This document shows positions 34,358 through 44,375 of a stretch of DNA of 64,000 bases, piece by piece. The notes beneath the pieces are model-generated. The model was not told the DNA's origin. It worked only from the letters and a program-made list of their open reading frames with translations, and did not search any database. How positions within the stretch are numbered: the stretch's first letter is position 1; each line of letters begins with the position of its first letter. Source of the DNA: DATLGB01 sp963726825 (GTDB lineage: Bacteria; Actinomycetota; Thermoleophilia; Solirubrobacterales; Solirubrobacteraceae); contig CAVSDT010000002.1 in NCBI GenBank assembly GCA_963726825.1, forward strand, positions 558,001-622,000. Reading direction: 5' to 3'. Made by a program: the position numbers and the translations under genes.

Positions 34358-35608
34358 TTGCGCGTACGAAGCATTGCAGTAGGGGGTTGCCTGGTGGCAG
34401 CCCTCGGAGTCGGTGTCGGTGCCTGTGGCGGCGATGACAGCTCCTCGAGCAGCTCCGGCGGCTCCGGCGGTTCCAAGGAACTGACCATCTACTCGTCTCT
34501 CCCCCTGCAGGGCGCATCCCGCGCGCAGTCCGAGGACGTCATCCGCGGTGAGAAGCTCGCGCTCAAGGAGCGCGGCGGCAAGGCCGGGGACTTCAAGATC
34601 AAGTACGTCTCCCTCGACGACGCCACTGCGGCGGCCGGCAAGTGGGATCCGGGTGCCGTGCAGGCCAACGCCCGCAAGGCGGCCCAGGACAAGAACACCA
34701 TCGCGTACCTCGGGGAGTTCAACTCGGGCGCCTCGGCGATCTCGATCCCGACCACCAACGAGGCCGGCATCCTGCAGGTCTCCCCGTCCAACACCGCGCT
34801 CGGTCTGACCAAGAGCGGCGAGGGCGCAGAGGACGGCGAGCCCGCCAAGTACTACCCGTCGGGCAAGCGCACCTACGGCCGCGTCGTCCCGATCGACACG
34901 ATCCAGGGTGCCGCGCTCGCGACGTACATGAAGGACGAGGGGTCGACCTCGGTCTACATCCTCGACGACGCCGAGGTCTACGGCAAGGGCGTCTCCGCGA
35001 ACACGAAGGCGGCCGCCGAGAAGGCCGGCCTGAAGATCGCGGGCGAGGACGCGTGGGACGGCAAGGCGTCGAACTACCGCGCGCTCGCGTCCAAGATCAA
35101 GGCCTCCGGCGCCGACGCCGTCTTCACCGGCGGCATCATCGACAACAACGGCATCCAGCTGTTCAAGGACATCAACGCCGCCAACCCGGACGCGAAGATC
35201 TTCGGTCCGGACGGCATGGCCACCGGTGACCTCACCAAGGACCTGCCGGCAAAGGTCCAGACCAAGACGTACCTGACGGCACCGACCGTCTCCCCGGACG
35301 AGCTCCCGCCCGCCGGCCAGAAGTTCTACAAGGACTACACCGCCGAGTACGGCGAGGACCAGTCCGACATCGATCCCTACGCCGTCTACGGCTACGAGTC
35401 GATGGACGTCGTCCTCGACGCGATCGAGAAGGGCGGCGACGACAAGCAGGCCGTCATCGACGCCTTCTTCACGACGAAGGACAAGGAGTCCGTCCTGGGC
35501 ACCTACTCCATCGACAAGGACGGCGACACGACGCTGACCACCTACGGCGCGTACGTCGCCAAGGGCGGCAAGCTCGTGTTCAACAAGGCGATCAAGGCCG
35601 CCGTCTAG
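34358..35608 (+). CDS. livK: Branched-chain amino acid ABC transporter, substrate-binding lipoprotein
   Basis: 416 aa. Signal peptide VRSIAVGGCLVAALGVGVG with lipobox GAC (Cys about 24), Ser/Gly linker, then a type I periplasmic-binding fold: IYSSLPLQGASRAQSEDVIRG, GEFNSGASAISIPTTNEAGI, DPYAVYGYESMDV. Anchored outside the membrane and feeds LivHM. The TTG at 34358 is supported by GGAGGAGGG seven bases upstream and by the signal peptide beginning right there. A hairpin follows, which usually allows more of this protein than of the permease. Confidence 0.92.
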   Translation: MRVRSIAVGGCLVAALGVGVGACGGDDSSSSSSGGSGGSKELTIYSSLPLQGASRAQSEDVIRGEKLALKERGGKAGDFKIKYVSLDDATAAAGKWDPGAVQANARKAAQDKNTIAYLGEFNSGASAISIPTTNEAGILQVSPSNTALGLTKSGEGAEDGEPAKYYPSGKRTYGRVVPIDTIQGAALATYMKDEGSTSVYILDDAEVYGKGVSANTKAAAEKAGLKIAGEDAWDGKASNYRALASKIKASGADAVFTGGIIDNNGIQLFKDINAANPDAKIFGPDGMATGDLTKDLPAKVQTKTYLTAPTVSPDELPPAGQKFYKDYTAEYGEDQSDIDPYAVYGYESMDVVLDAIEKGGDDKQAVIDAFFTTKDKESVLGTYSIDKDGDTTLTTYGAYVAKGGKLVFNKAIKAAV

Positions 35609-35625
35609 CCAGCCTCGTGCCTGAA

Positions 35626-35658
35626 CCGGGCCGCGCTCCCTCGGGGGGCGCGGCCCGG
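35626..35658 (+). terminator. Hairpin between livK and livH
   Basis: 11-bp stem CCGGGCCGCGC with GCGCGGCCCGG, 11-nt loop, 18 bp after the livK stop. Likely partial terminator or mRNA stabiliser within the operon. Confidence 0.6.
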
Positions 35659-35683
35659 GTGGCCGACGCTCGACCCACGTTCC

Positions 35684-36744
<1,061 letters not shown>

Positions 36745-36748
<4 letters not shown>

Positions 36749-37943
36749 GCACCGCCATGTCAGACGCCGCCCCCGCCAAGCAGGGCGGCGTGCGCAAGGT
36801 CCTGTCGCGCGGCGGGAAGGCTGGGGACAAGCTCCCGCTCATCCTCGCGGTCATCGCGATCGCCGTCGCGCTCGTCCTGCCGGCGTTCTTCGACAGCGGC
36901 TCGGCCTTCATCGGCGACACCGCGCAGGCCCTGGCCTACGTGGTCATGGCCCTCGGCCTGAACGTCGTCGTCGGCTTCGCCGGCCTGCTCGACCTCGGCT
37001 ACGTGGCCTTCTACGCCATCGGCGCCTACACGATCGGGTGGTTCGGCTCGAGCTTCTTCTCCAAGACGAGCATCCACTTCGGCGTCCCGGAGTTCCTGCA
37101 GGCCCAGCCCGGCATCCACCTGAACTTCCTCCTGATCCTCGTCGCGGCCCTCGTGCTCGCGGCGGCGCTCGGGGCGGTGCTCGGGTTCCCGACGCTGCGT
37201 CTGCGTGGCGACTACATCGCGATCGTGACCCTCGCCTTCGGCGAGATCATCGGCCGCGTGGCCGTCAACGGCTCCGACGGCGTGTTCGGCATCGGCTCCT
37301 TCAACCTGACCAACGGCCGGCAGGGCATCAACCCGATCGACAAGCCGGCGCTGCCGGGCCTCGACCAGTTCACCACGCTGGACCTGCGGCCCTGGTACTA
37401 CCTCGCGCTCGCGCTCGCCCTCATCATCGTGTTCGTCAACCTGCGCCTGCGCGACTCCCGGCTCGGGCGCGCGTGGATCGCGGTGCGCGAGGACGAGGTC
37501 GCGGCGGTCTCGATGGGGATCCCGACCGTCAAGGTCAAGCTGCTCGCGTACTCGATCGGGGCCGGCATGGGCGGCATCGCCGGCGCCTACCTCGGCTCGT
37601 TCTTCGCGACCGTCAACGCCGACCAGTTCGAGTTCTCGTTCTCGATCTTCGTGCTCGCCATGATCATCCTCGGCGGTCTCGGGTCGATCTGGGGGGTGGT
37701 CGTCGGCGCGCTGGCGCTGTCCTACATCAACACCTGGCTGATCCCGGACGTGCTCAACGACATCCCGTCCAAGATCGGGCTGGACTTCGACCTGACCCAG
37801 CTCGGGTTCGGCATCTTCGGCTTCCTGCTCGTGATCATGATGGTCCTGCGACCACAGGGCATGATCCCGGAGAAGCGCCGCAAGATCGAGCTCACCGAAG
37901 GGCTCGAGGACCACGACCAGGCCTACGCCGTGGAGGTGCGCAA

Positions 37944-37947
<4 letters not shown>
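36745..37947 (+). CDS. livM: Branched-chain amino acid ABC permease LivM
   Basis: 400 aa, about nine helices. GLNVVVGFAGLLDLGYVAFYAIGAY is the LivM signature, with RAWIAVREDEVAAVSMGI as the ATPase-coupling loop. ATG overlaps the livH stop, its stop overlaps livG. Confidence 0.93.
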
Positions 37948-38756
<809 letters not shown>

Positions 38757-38759
38757 GCC

Positions 38760-39467
38760 GTGGCGCTCCTCGAAGTCGACGACATCCACACCTACTACGG
38801 CTCCATCGAGGCCCTCAAGGGCGTCTCGATCGAGGTCAACGAGGGCGAGGTCGTCACCCTCATCGGCTCCAACGGGGCCGGCAAGTCGACGACGCTGCGC
38901 TCCATCTCGGGGCTCAACTCGCCCCGCACCGGGGCGATCCGCCTCGACGGCCGCGACATCTCCAAGACGCCCGCGCAGGACATCGTGGCGCTCGGGATCT
39001 CGCAGTCGCCGGAGGGCCGGCGCTGCTTCCAGCGCATGTCGGTGCGCGAGAACCTCGAGCTCGGGGCCTACCTGCGCCGGGACACCTCGATCACGAAGGA
39101 CCTCGACCGCGTCTTCGAGCTGTTCCCGCGCCTGAAGGAGCGGGAGAAGCAGAAGGCGGGCACGATGTCGGGCGGCGAGCAGCAGATGCTCGCGATCGGC
39201 CGCGCGATGATGGCCAACCCGAAGATCCTGCTGCTCGACGAGCCGTCACTCGGCCTCGCCCCGATCCTCGTGGACGTCATCTACGAGATCGTGGCGGAGA
39301 TCAACCGCCAGGGCACGACGATCCTGCTCGTGGAGCAGAGCGCGACGCACGCGCTGGAGGTCGCCGGCCGCGGCTACGTGATGGAGACCGGCAAGGTCGT
39401 CCTCGCCGACGACTCGAAGTCGCTGCAGACCAACCCCGAAGTCCAGAAGGCCTACCTCGGCATATGA
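38760..39467 (+). CDS. livF: Branched-chain amino acid ABC ATPase LivF
   Basis: 235 aa. Walker A GSNGAGKSTTLRS, ISQSPEGRRCFQRMSVRENL (LivF Q-loop), signature MSGGEQQMLAIGRAM, Walker B ILLLDEPSLGLAP and VEQSA. GTG 38760. Last ATPase of the operon; its TGA overlaps the next ATG. Confidence 0.94.
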   Translation: MALLEVDDIHTYYGSIEALKGVSIEVNEGEVVTLIGSNGAGKSTTLRSISGLNSPRTGAIRLDGRDISKTPAQDIVALGISQSPEGRRCFQRMSVRENLELGAYLRRDTSITKDLDRVFELFPRLKEREKQKAGTMSGGEQQMLAIGRAMMANPKILLLDEPSLGLAPILVDVIYEIVAEINRQGTTILLVEQSATHALEVAGRGYVMETGKVVLADDSKSLQTNPEVQKAYLGI

Positions 39468-39736
39468 CCGTCATCGCACTCCTGGGCGTCAAGGCGCTCT
39501 GGCTCACCTACCTGTGGCTGTTCTCGGCGATCGCCGGCGCGTACCTGTCCGCCCGCAAGGGCTACGGGGAGCGGCCTGGCCTCGCCAGCGGCCTGCTGCT
39601 GAACTTCATCGGCGCCCTCGCGTGGCTGGTCATCCCGGCCAAGGAGGAGTCGATGTGGAAGACCGTCGGCCCGTGGGGCTCGCAGGTCAAGAGCGAGCGC
39701 GCGGCCGCCAAGGACGGCGGCGCCGCTGCGCCGTGA
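39464..39736 (+). CDS. Small membrane protein at the end of the liv operon
   Basis: 90 aa with two helices (IALLGVKALWLTYLWLFSAIAG and GLLLNFIGALAWLVIP) and a charged tail. The loop KGYGERPGLASG and WLVIPAK recall short bacterial membrane proteins of unknown function. ATG overlaps the livF stop, so it is co-translated with the transporter. Confidence 0.75.
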   Translation: MTVIALLGVKALWLTYLWLFSAIAGAYLSARKGYGERPGLASGLLLNFIGALAWLVIPAKEESMWKTVGPWGSQVKSERAAAKDGGAAAP

Positions 39737-39748
39737 GGCTGCCGGCCG

Positions 39749-40603
39749 CTAGCGCGGCTGGCGCTTGAAGGGATCCCGGCAGGCGGGATCGACCGGGACG
39801 TGGGCGAGGGTCGTCGCCGCCTCGCCGCCGCGCGGGGTCATCTTGCAGTACGTGAGCTCGCCCGTCCCGTAGTCGGCGACGAGCCAGTACGGCGTGCCGA
39901 AGATGCCGGTGCGCGCCTTGCCCTCCAGCTCGCTGAGCGGGAAGCGGCGCTCGAAGGCGATGCACTCGTAGCGGTTGCGCTGCACGGCCGGGTCACGCTC
40001 CTGGCTGTCGCGCGTCGGGCCGGCCGGGGAGGGCTCGCAGGTCGTGCCCTTGGGGGGGTCGTCCGGTGCGCGCCTGCGGGCGTCGAGGGTGATGGCCGCC
40101 TCGCCGGCGGCCACGAGCCGGCGGCGGTGGCGCAGCACGGCGGCGACGTCGGCAGCGGTCGGCTCGGCCGCCTCGGCGGCGCGGCTGACCGCGGCGCCGG
40201 GTGCCGGGCCCGTCGCGGTGCGCGGGAGCCCGTCCTGCGTGAGGCGGGCCTTCTCGCCGCGGATGAGGGCCGCGCGGCGCTGGGCCGTGGCCGCGCGCTC
40301 GCGGTCGGCGTCGTCGCGCAGGGCCCCGATGAAGAGGACGAGCGCGACGGCCACGAGGGCGCTGACACCGCCGCCGATCGCGAGGCCCCGCGGCGTCGGA
40401 CGCCACTTCGCGCGGGTCGCGACGAGGCTCGCCCCGCAGGCCGGGCAGCGGCGCCCGTCGGCCTCGACGCTGGCGCCGCACTCCGGGCAGGTCGCCGTGC
40501 GGGGCGCGAACGCCGCCCGGACGTCCGCGCGGCTGCGTGCGCGCGCCGCCGACCACGGATCGGGGGTGTCCGGCTCGTCGGCTCCATCATGTGACGGTGT
40601 CAC
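39749..40603 (-). CDS. Zinc-ribbon membrane protein, unknown function
   Basis: 284 aa. N-terminal zinc ribbon CPECGASVEADGRRCPACG (about 39-57), one membrane helix (GLAIGGGVSALVAVALVLFIGAL, about 73-95), then an outside domain with CEPSPAGP, YECIAFERRF, YCKMTP and DPACRD cysteines that could form disulfides. Orientation inside-out is inferred from the ribbon at the N side. GTG 40603 lies inside a 19-bp palindrome. Confidence 0.75.
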   Translation of the reverse strand: MTPSHDGADEPDTPDPWSAARARSRADVRAAFAPRTATCPECGASVEADGRRCPACGASLVATRAKWRPTPRGLAIGGGVSALVAVALVLFIGALRDDADRERAATAQRRAALIRGEKARLTQDGLPRTATGPAPGAAVSRAAEAAEPTAADVAAVLRHRRRLVAAGEAAITLDARRRAPDDPPKGTTCEPSPAGPTRDSQERDPAVQRNRYECIAFERRFPLSELEGKARTGIFGTPYWLVADYGTGELTYCKMTPRGGEAATTLAHVPVDPACRDPFKRQPR

Positions 40604-40606
40604 ATG
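40588..40606. promoter_or_regulatory. Perfect 8+3+8 palindrome across the start of the zinc-ribbon gene
   Basis: CATGTGACGGTGTCACATG covers the start codon of the minus-strand gene. Such symmetry suits a dimeric repressor; no matching regulator is in view. Confidence 0.5.
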
Positions 40607-40645
40607 TCGGAGCGTACCGGAACCGGCGGCGGCTGTCAGCCCGGG

Positions 40646-41557
40646 CTACTTGCCCAGGGCGTCGCGCAGCGCGGGCTCGATCTCCGTGTGCTTGAACGCG
40701 TAGCCGAGCTGCTGCGTGCGCTCCGGCACGGCGTTCTGGCCCTTCGTGACGATCTCGCTCATCTCCCCGTAGAGCAGCTTGATCGCGAACGCCGGCACGG
40801 GCGAGAACGCGGGCCGCTTGAGCACCTTGCCGAGCGCCTTGGAGAACGCCGTGTTGGTGACCGGCCTGGGGGCGGAGCCGTTGACGGGACCCGACCAGGA
40901 GGCGTCGTCGAGGGCCCGGACGTAGATGCCGACGAGGTCGTCGAGGTGGATCCACGGCATGAACTGGTCGCCGCCGGCCACCGGGCCGCCGACGCCGAGC
41001 TTGAACGGGGGCAGCATCTTCTCCAGCGCGCCGCCGTCGGCGTCGAGCACGATGCCGGTGCGCACCAGCACGACGCGGGCGCCCGCGGACTCGGCCTTGG
41101 TGGCCTCGGCCTCCCAGGTGACGCAGACCTTGGCGAGGAAGTCGTCGCCCGGAGGCGTCGTCTCCGGGAGCTCCTCCGTGCCGTGGGGGCCGTAGTAGCC
41201 GACCGCCGAGGAGGAGACGAGGACCTGCGGCGGCGCGTCCGCGGCCTGCATCCCGGCGAGCAGGTTGCGGGTGCCGAGCTCGCGCGAGTCGTTGATCCGG
41301 CGCTTCACGTCGTCGCTCCAGCGCTGCGCGACCGGCTCCCCGGCGAGGTGCACGACGGCGTCGCGGCCGCTGAGGGCAGCGGCGGGCGCCGGCTCGGAGG
41401 AGGGATCCGCCCACGCGACGGCCTCGACGCCCGGCAGCGTGCTGCGGGCCTTGTCGGGGTTGCGGGTGAGGACGGTGACCTCGTCCCCGCGCTCTTGGAG
41501 GGCGCGGATCAGCCGCGAGCCGATCAGCCCTGTCGCTCCGGTGATGGTCACGCGCAT
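40646..41557 (-). CDS. TIGR01777-family NAD-dependent epimerase-like protein
   Basis: 303 aa extended SDR. ITGATGLIGSRLIRALQERG at the N terminus, VVHLAGEPVAQRWSDDVKR, SSSAVGYYG (active Tyr) and WIHLDDLVGI identify the YfcH/TIGR01777 family, whose substrate is not settled. ATG 41557 with AAGGAG 11 bases upstream. Divergent from a thioredoxin gene. Confidence 0.9.
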   Translation of the reverse strand: MRVTITGATGLIGSRLIRALQERGDEVTVLTRNPDKARSTLPGVEAVAWADPSSEPAPAAALSGRDAVVHLAGEPVAQRWSDDVKRRINDSRELGTRNLLAGMQAADAPPQVLVSSSAVGYYGPHGTEELPETTPPGDDFLAKVCVTWEAEATKAESAGARVVLVRTGIVLDADGGALEKMLPPFKLGVGGPVAGGDQFMPWIHLDDLVGIYVRALDDASWSGPVNGSAPRPVTNTAFSKALGKVLKRPAFSPVPAFAIKLLYGEMSEIVTKGQNAVPERTQQLGYAFKHTEIEPALRDALGK

Positions 41558-41583
41558 GTCAGGTGGTGCTCCTTCGTCGCTTT

Positions 41584-41614
41584 CCCTGGAGTACGGCGCG
41601 TCGCCGCTCCAGGG
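41584..41614. repeat. Inverted repeat CCCTGGAG-N15-CTCCAGGG
   Basis: 8-bp perfect arms in the 164-bp divergent region between the epimerase and thioredoxin genes. A second small palindrome, GATCGGGCCGATC, lies at 41663-41675. Either may be an operator; no other signal was seen there. Confidence 0.4.
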
Positions 41615-41721
41615 TTCACCCGGGGTTCGTACCCGCCGGGAGCGGGCGTCATCGGCGGCAGCGATCGGGCCGATCGGCGATCGGCCTTGCCCCGGCGCCG
41701 CGGCGCACCGAGGGTGCGGGC

Positions 41722-42048
41722 ATGCGAACCGTGGACGACGCCGCCTTCCGATCCGACGTGCTCGAGGCCGACACCCCCGTGCTGGTGGACTTCACCGCGG
41801 CCTGGTGCCCGCCGTGCCGCCAGATGGAGCCCGTGCTCGAGGCGCTCGACGCCGCGCGTGGGGACGTCGACGTCGTGGCGCTCGACGTCGACGCCAACCG
41901 GGCCACGGCCGCGCGCTACGGCGTGCTCGGGATGCCGACGTTCATCCTCTTCCGCGGCGGCGAGCCGGTCCTCACGCTCCGCGGCGCCCGTCCGCGCAAG
42001 CGGCTCGAGCGGGAGCTGGATGACGCGCTGGGGGCGCCGGTCGGCTAG
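41722..42048 (+). CDS. Thioredoxin-like protein with CPPC active site
   Basis: 108 aa single thioredoxin fold. Active site AAWCPPCRQMEPVL (CPPC rather than CGPC, which usually shifts redox potential), cis-Pro LGMPTF and GARPRKRLERELD at the end. ATG 41722. Shares a CTAG with the stop of the convergent LysR gene. Confidence 0.9.
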   Translation: MRTVDDAAFRSDVLEADTPVLVDFTAAWCPPCRQMEPVLEALDAARGDVDVVALDVDANRATAARYGVLGMPTFILFRGGEPVLTLRGARPRKRLERELDDALGAPVG

Positions 42049-42911
42049 GGCGCAAGCGCCCGGGCCAGCGCCGCCGCGAGGGTCGCGGCGGCGGGGGAGA
42101 GACCCGGCCGATGCACCAGCACGGGCCGGACCGGTGCGGCGCCGGGGAGCGGGTCGGCGCGCAGCTGCGGATGCGCGGCCGCCCACGAGGCGGGCACGAC
42201 CGCGACGGCGAGGCCCGCCGCGACGACCGCGGCGGCGGAGGCGGCGTCGGCGACCTCGAAGCGCGGCAGGGGGCTGAACCCGGTGGCGGCGAAGGCCGCC
42301 GCCGCGACGGTGCGCGCAGCCGTGCCCGGCGCGGGCAGCAGGACCGGCCGCTCCCGCAGCCCGGCGAGACCGGCTGGCGTGCGGGTGGCGCTCTGCGCCA
42401 CGTTCGCGCCAACCGCGGGACCGAGCAGGACGAGCGGGTCCGGCGCGAGCGGGACGGCGTCCAGCCCGCCGGGTGCAGGACCGTCGAGCGCGCACAGCCC
42501 GAGCTCCGCCGCGCCGCGGCGCACCCCGTCGACGACCTCGGCCGCCGGGGCGTGTCGCAGCGCGACGTCGACGCTGGTGGCGGCGAGCGCATCCGCGAGG
42601 CCCGCGACCTCCCCCGGGGCGGCGAGGACCCGCACGACCGCGGCGGTGCCCGCACCGTGGGCCGCCATCGCCGCGCGGGCGTCGCCGACGGCCGCGAGGA
42701 TCGCCTCCGCCCGCTCGAGCAGCTCCCGTCCGGCCGCCGTCGGCGTCGTCCCCCGCGCGCCGCGCTCGAACAGGCGCACGCCGAGCTCGGCCTCCAGCCG
42801 CAGCACGTGCTGGGAGACCGCGGACTGGGTCAGATGCAGGGCGTCGGCGGCGCGGGTGACGTGCTCGTGGCGGGCGACCGCCACGACGCACTCGAGCTGG
42901 CGCAGGTCCAC
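42045..42911 (-). CDS. LysR-family transcriptional regulator
   Basis: 288 aa. Winged helix-turn-helix LRQLECVVAVARHEHVTRAADAL with SQHVLRLEAELGVRLFERG (1-60), then the effector-binding domain. GTG 42911. Downstream of nothing on its own strand; the target is unknown, perhaps the neighbouring malic enzyme gene, which ends 12 bp upstream of its start. Confidence 0.9.
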   Translation of the reverse strand: MDLRQLECVVAVARHEHVTRAADALHLTQSAVSQHVLRLEAELGVRLFERGARGTTPTAAGRELLERAEAILAAVGDARAAMAAHGAGTAAVVRVLAAPGEVAGLADALAATSVDVALRHAPAAEVVDGVRRGAAELGLCALDGPAPGGLDAVPLAPDPLVLLGPAVGANVAQSATRTPAGLAGLRERPVLLPAPGTAARTVAAAAFAATGFSPLPRFEVADAASAAAVVAAGLAVAVVPASWAAAHPQLRADPLPGAAPVRPVLVHRPGLSPAAATLAAALARALAP

Positions 42912-42923
42912 GCGGGGCCCGCG

Positions 42924-44375
42924 CTAGTGGTCGCCCGTGGCGTAGCCGAGCTCGACGTCGGCCAGCGCCTGGCCCTGCGCCCGCGCCTCGGCGGCCACCG
43001 CGGCCGCCACGGCCGGGGCGACGCCGCGGTCGAAGACGGACGGGATGATGTAGTCGTCGCGCAGCTCGGCGTCGGAGACCAGCCCGGCGATGCCGCGCGC
43101 GGCGGCGAGCTTCATCGACTCCGTGATCTGCGGCGCCCGCACGTCGAGCGCTCCGCGGAACACGCCGGGGAAGCAGAGCACGTTGTTGATCTGGTTGGGG
43201 TAGTCCGAGCGGCCGGTCGCGACGATGCGCGCGTACCGGGCCGCCTCCTCCGGCGCGACCTCCGGGTTGGGGTTGGCCATCGCGAAGACCATGCCGTCGG
43301 GCGCCATGCGGCCGAGCGCCGCGGGGTCCATCACGCGGGCACCCGACAGGCCGACGAACAGGTCCATGCCGTCGAGGACGTCGGCCGGGCCGCCGACCCG
43401 GCCCTCGGGGTTGGTCGCCTCGGCGAACCAGCGCTTCTGCGGCGGCATCGACCCGTCCAGGTAGTCGGCGCGGCCGGTGTGCAGCGCCCCGCGGGAGTCG
43501 CACCCCACGACGTTCGTCACGCCCGCGCCGAGCAGGATCCGCGCGGTCGCCATCCCCGCCGCGCCGAGGCCGACGATCAGCACGCCCACGTCGGGCAGCG
43601 AGCGGCCGGTGAGCTTGCACGCGTTCATCAGCGCCGCGAGGACCACGACCGCCGTGCCGTGCTGGTCGTCGTGGAAGACCGGGATGTCGAGCTCGGTCTG
43701 CAGCCGCTCCTCGATCTCGAAGCAGCGCGGGGCGGAGATGTCCTCGAGGTTGATGCCGCCGAAGCCGGGGGCGATCGCCTTCACGTGGGCGACGATGTCG
43801 TCGACGCTGTGCGCGTCGAGGCAGATCGGGAACGCGTCGACGCCCGCGAACTCCTTGAAGAGCATGCACTTGCCCTCCATGACCGGCATCGCCGCCTCCG
43901 CGCCGATGTCGCCCAGGCCGAGCACCGCCGACCCGTCGGAGACGACGGCCACCGTGTTGCGCTTGATCGTGTACTGAAACGCGCGCTGGCGGTCCTCGTG
44001 GATCGCCATGCACACCCGCGCGACGCCGGGCGTGTACGCCATCGAGAGGTCGTCGCGGCTGCGCAGCGGCTGCTTGTTGTGCTGCTCGATCTTGCCCCCG
44101 AGGTGCAGGAGGAACGTGCGGTCGGTGGTGTCGACCACCTCCGCGCCCTCGAACGCCTCGATCGCGGCCACGATGGCCTCCCCGTGCTCCGGGCCGCCCG
44201 TGTCGACGACGATGTCGCGGACGGTGAACGCGTCGTCGAGCGAGACCAGGTCGATCGAGCCGATGGTCCCGCCGGCGTCGCCGATGGCGGTGGCTACGCG
44301 GCCGAGGTGCCCGGGCTTGTGCTCGATCCGGACACGGATCGTGAGCGAGTACTGGGCAGACGTCGGCTGGGCCAT
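42924..44375 (-). CDS. NAD-dependent malic enzyme with N-terminal ACT domain
   Basis: 483 aa. ACT domain at 1-85 (IRVRIEHKPGHLGRVATAIG), then malic enzyme: YTPGVARVCMAI, IKRNTVAVVSDGSAVLGLG, FHDDQHGTAVV, VGLGAAGMA (NAD fold) and SDYPNQINNVLCFPG. Oxidatively decarboxylates malate to pyruvate; the ACT domain suggests amino-acid control. ATG 44375 sits inside the end of the upstream GGDEF/EAL gene, which overlaps by 82 bp. Confidence 0.93.
   Translation of the reverse strand: MAQPTSAQYSLTIRVRIEHKPGHLGRVATAIGDAGGTIGSIDLVSLDDAFTVRDIVVDTGGPEHGEAIVAAIEAFEGAEVVDTTDRTFLLHLGGKIEQHNKQPLRSRDDLSMAYTPGVARVCMAIHEDRQRAFQYTIKRNTVAVVSDGSAVLGLGDIGAEAAMPVMEGKCMLFKEFAGVDAFPICLDAHSVDDIVAHVKAIAPGFGGINLEDISAPRCFEIEERLQTELDIPVFHDDQHGTAVVVLAALMNACKLTGRSLPDVGVLIVGLGAAGMATARILLGAGVTNVVGCDSRGALHTGRADYLDGSMPPQKRWFAEATNPEGRVGGPADVLDGMDLFVGLSGARVMDPAALGRMAPDGMVFAMANPNPEVAPEEAARYARIVATGRSDYPNQINNVLCFPGVFRGALDVRAPQITESMKLAAARGIAGLVSDAELRDDYIIPSVFDRGVAPAVAAAVAAEARAQGQALADVELGYATGDH

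Noticed and set aside
40590..40604. CRP/FNR-like site TGTGA-N5-TCACA
   Set aside because: Standard spacing is six bases and no CRP-type gene or promoter geometry supports it; kept only as an unassigned palindrome.
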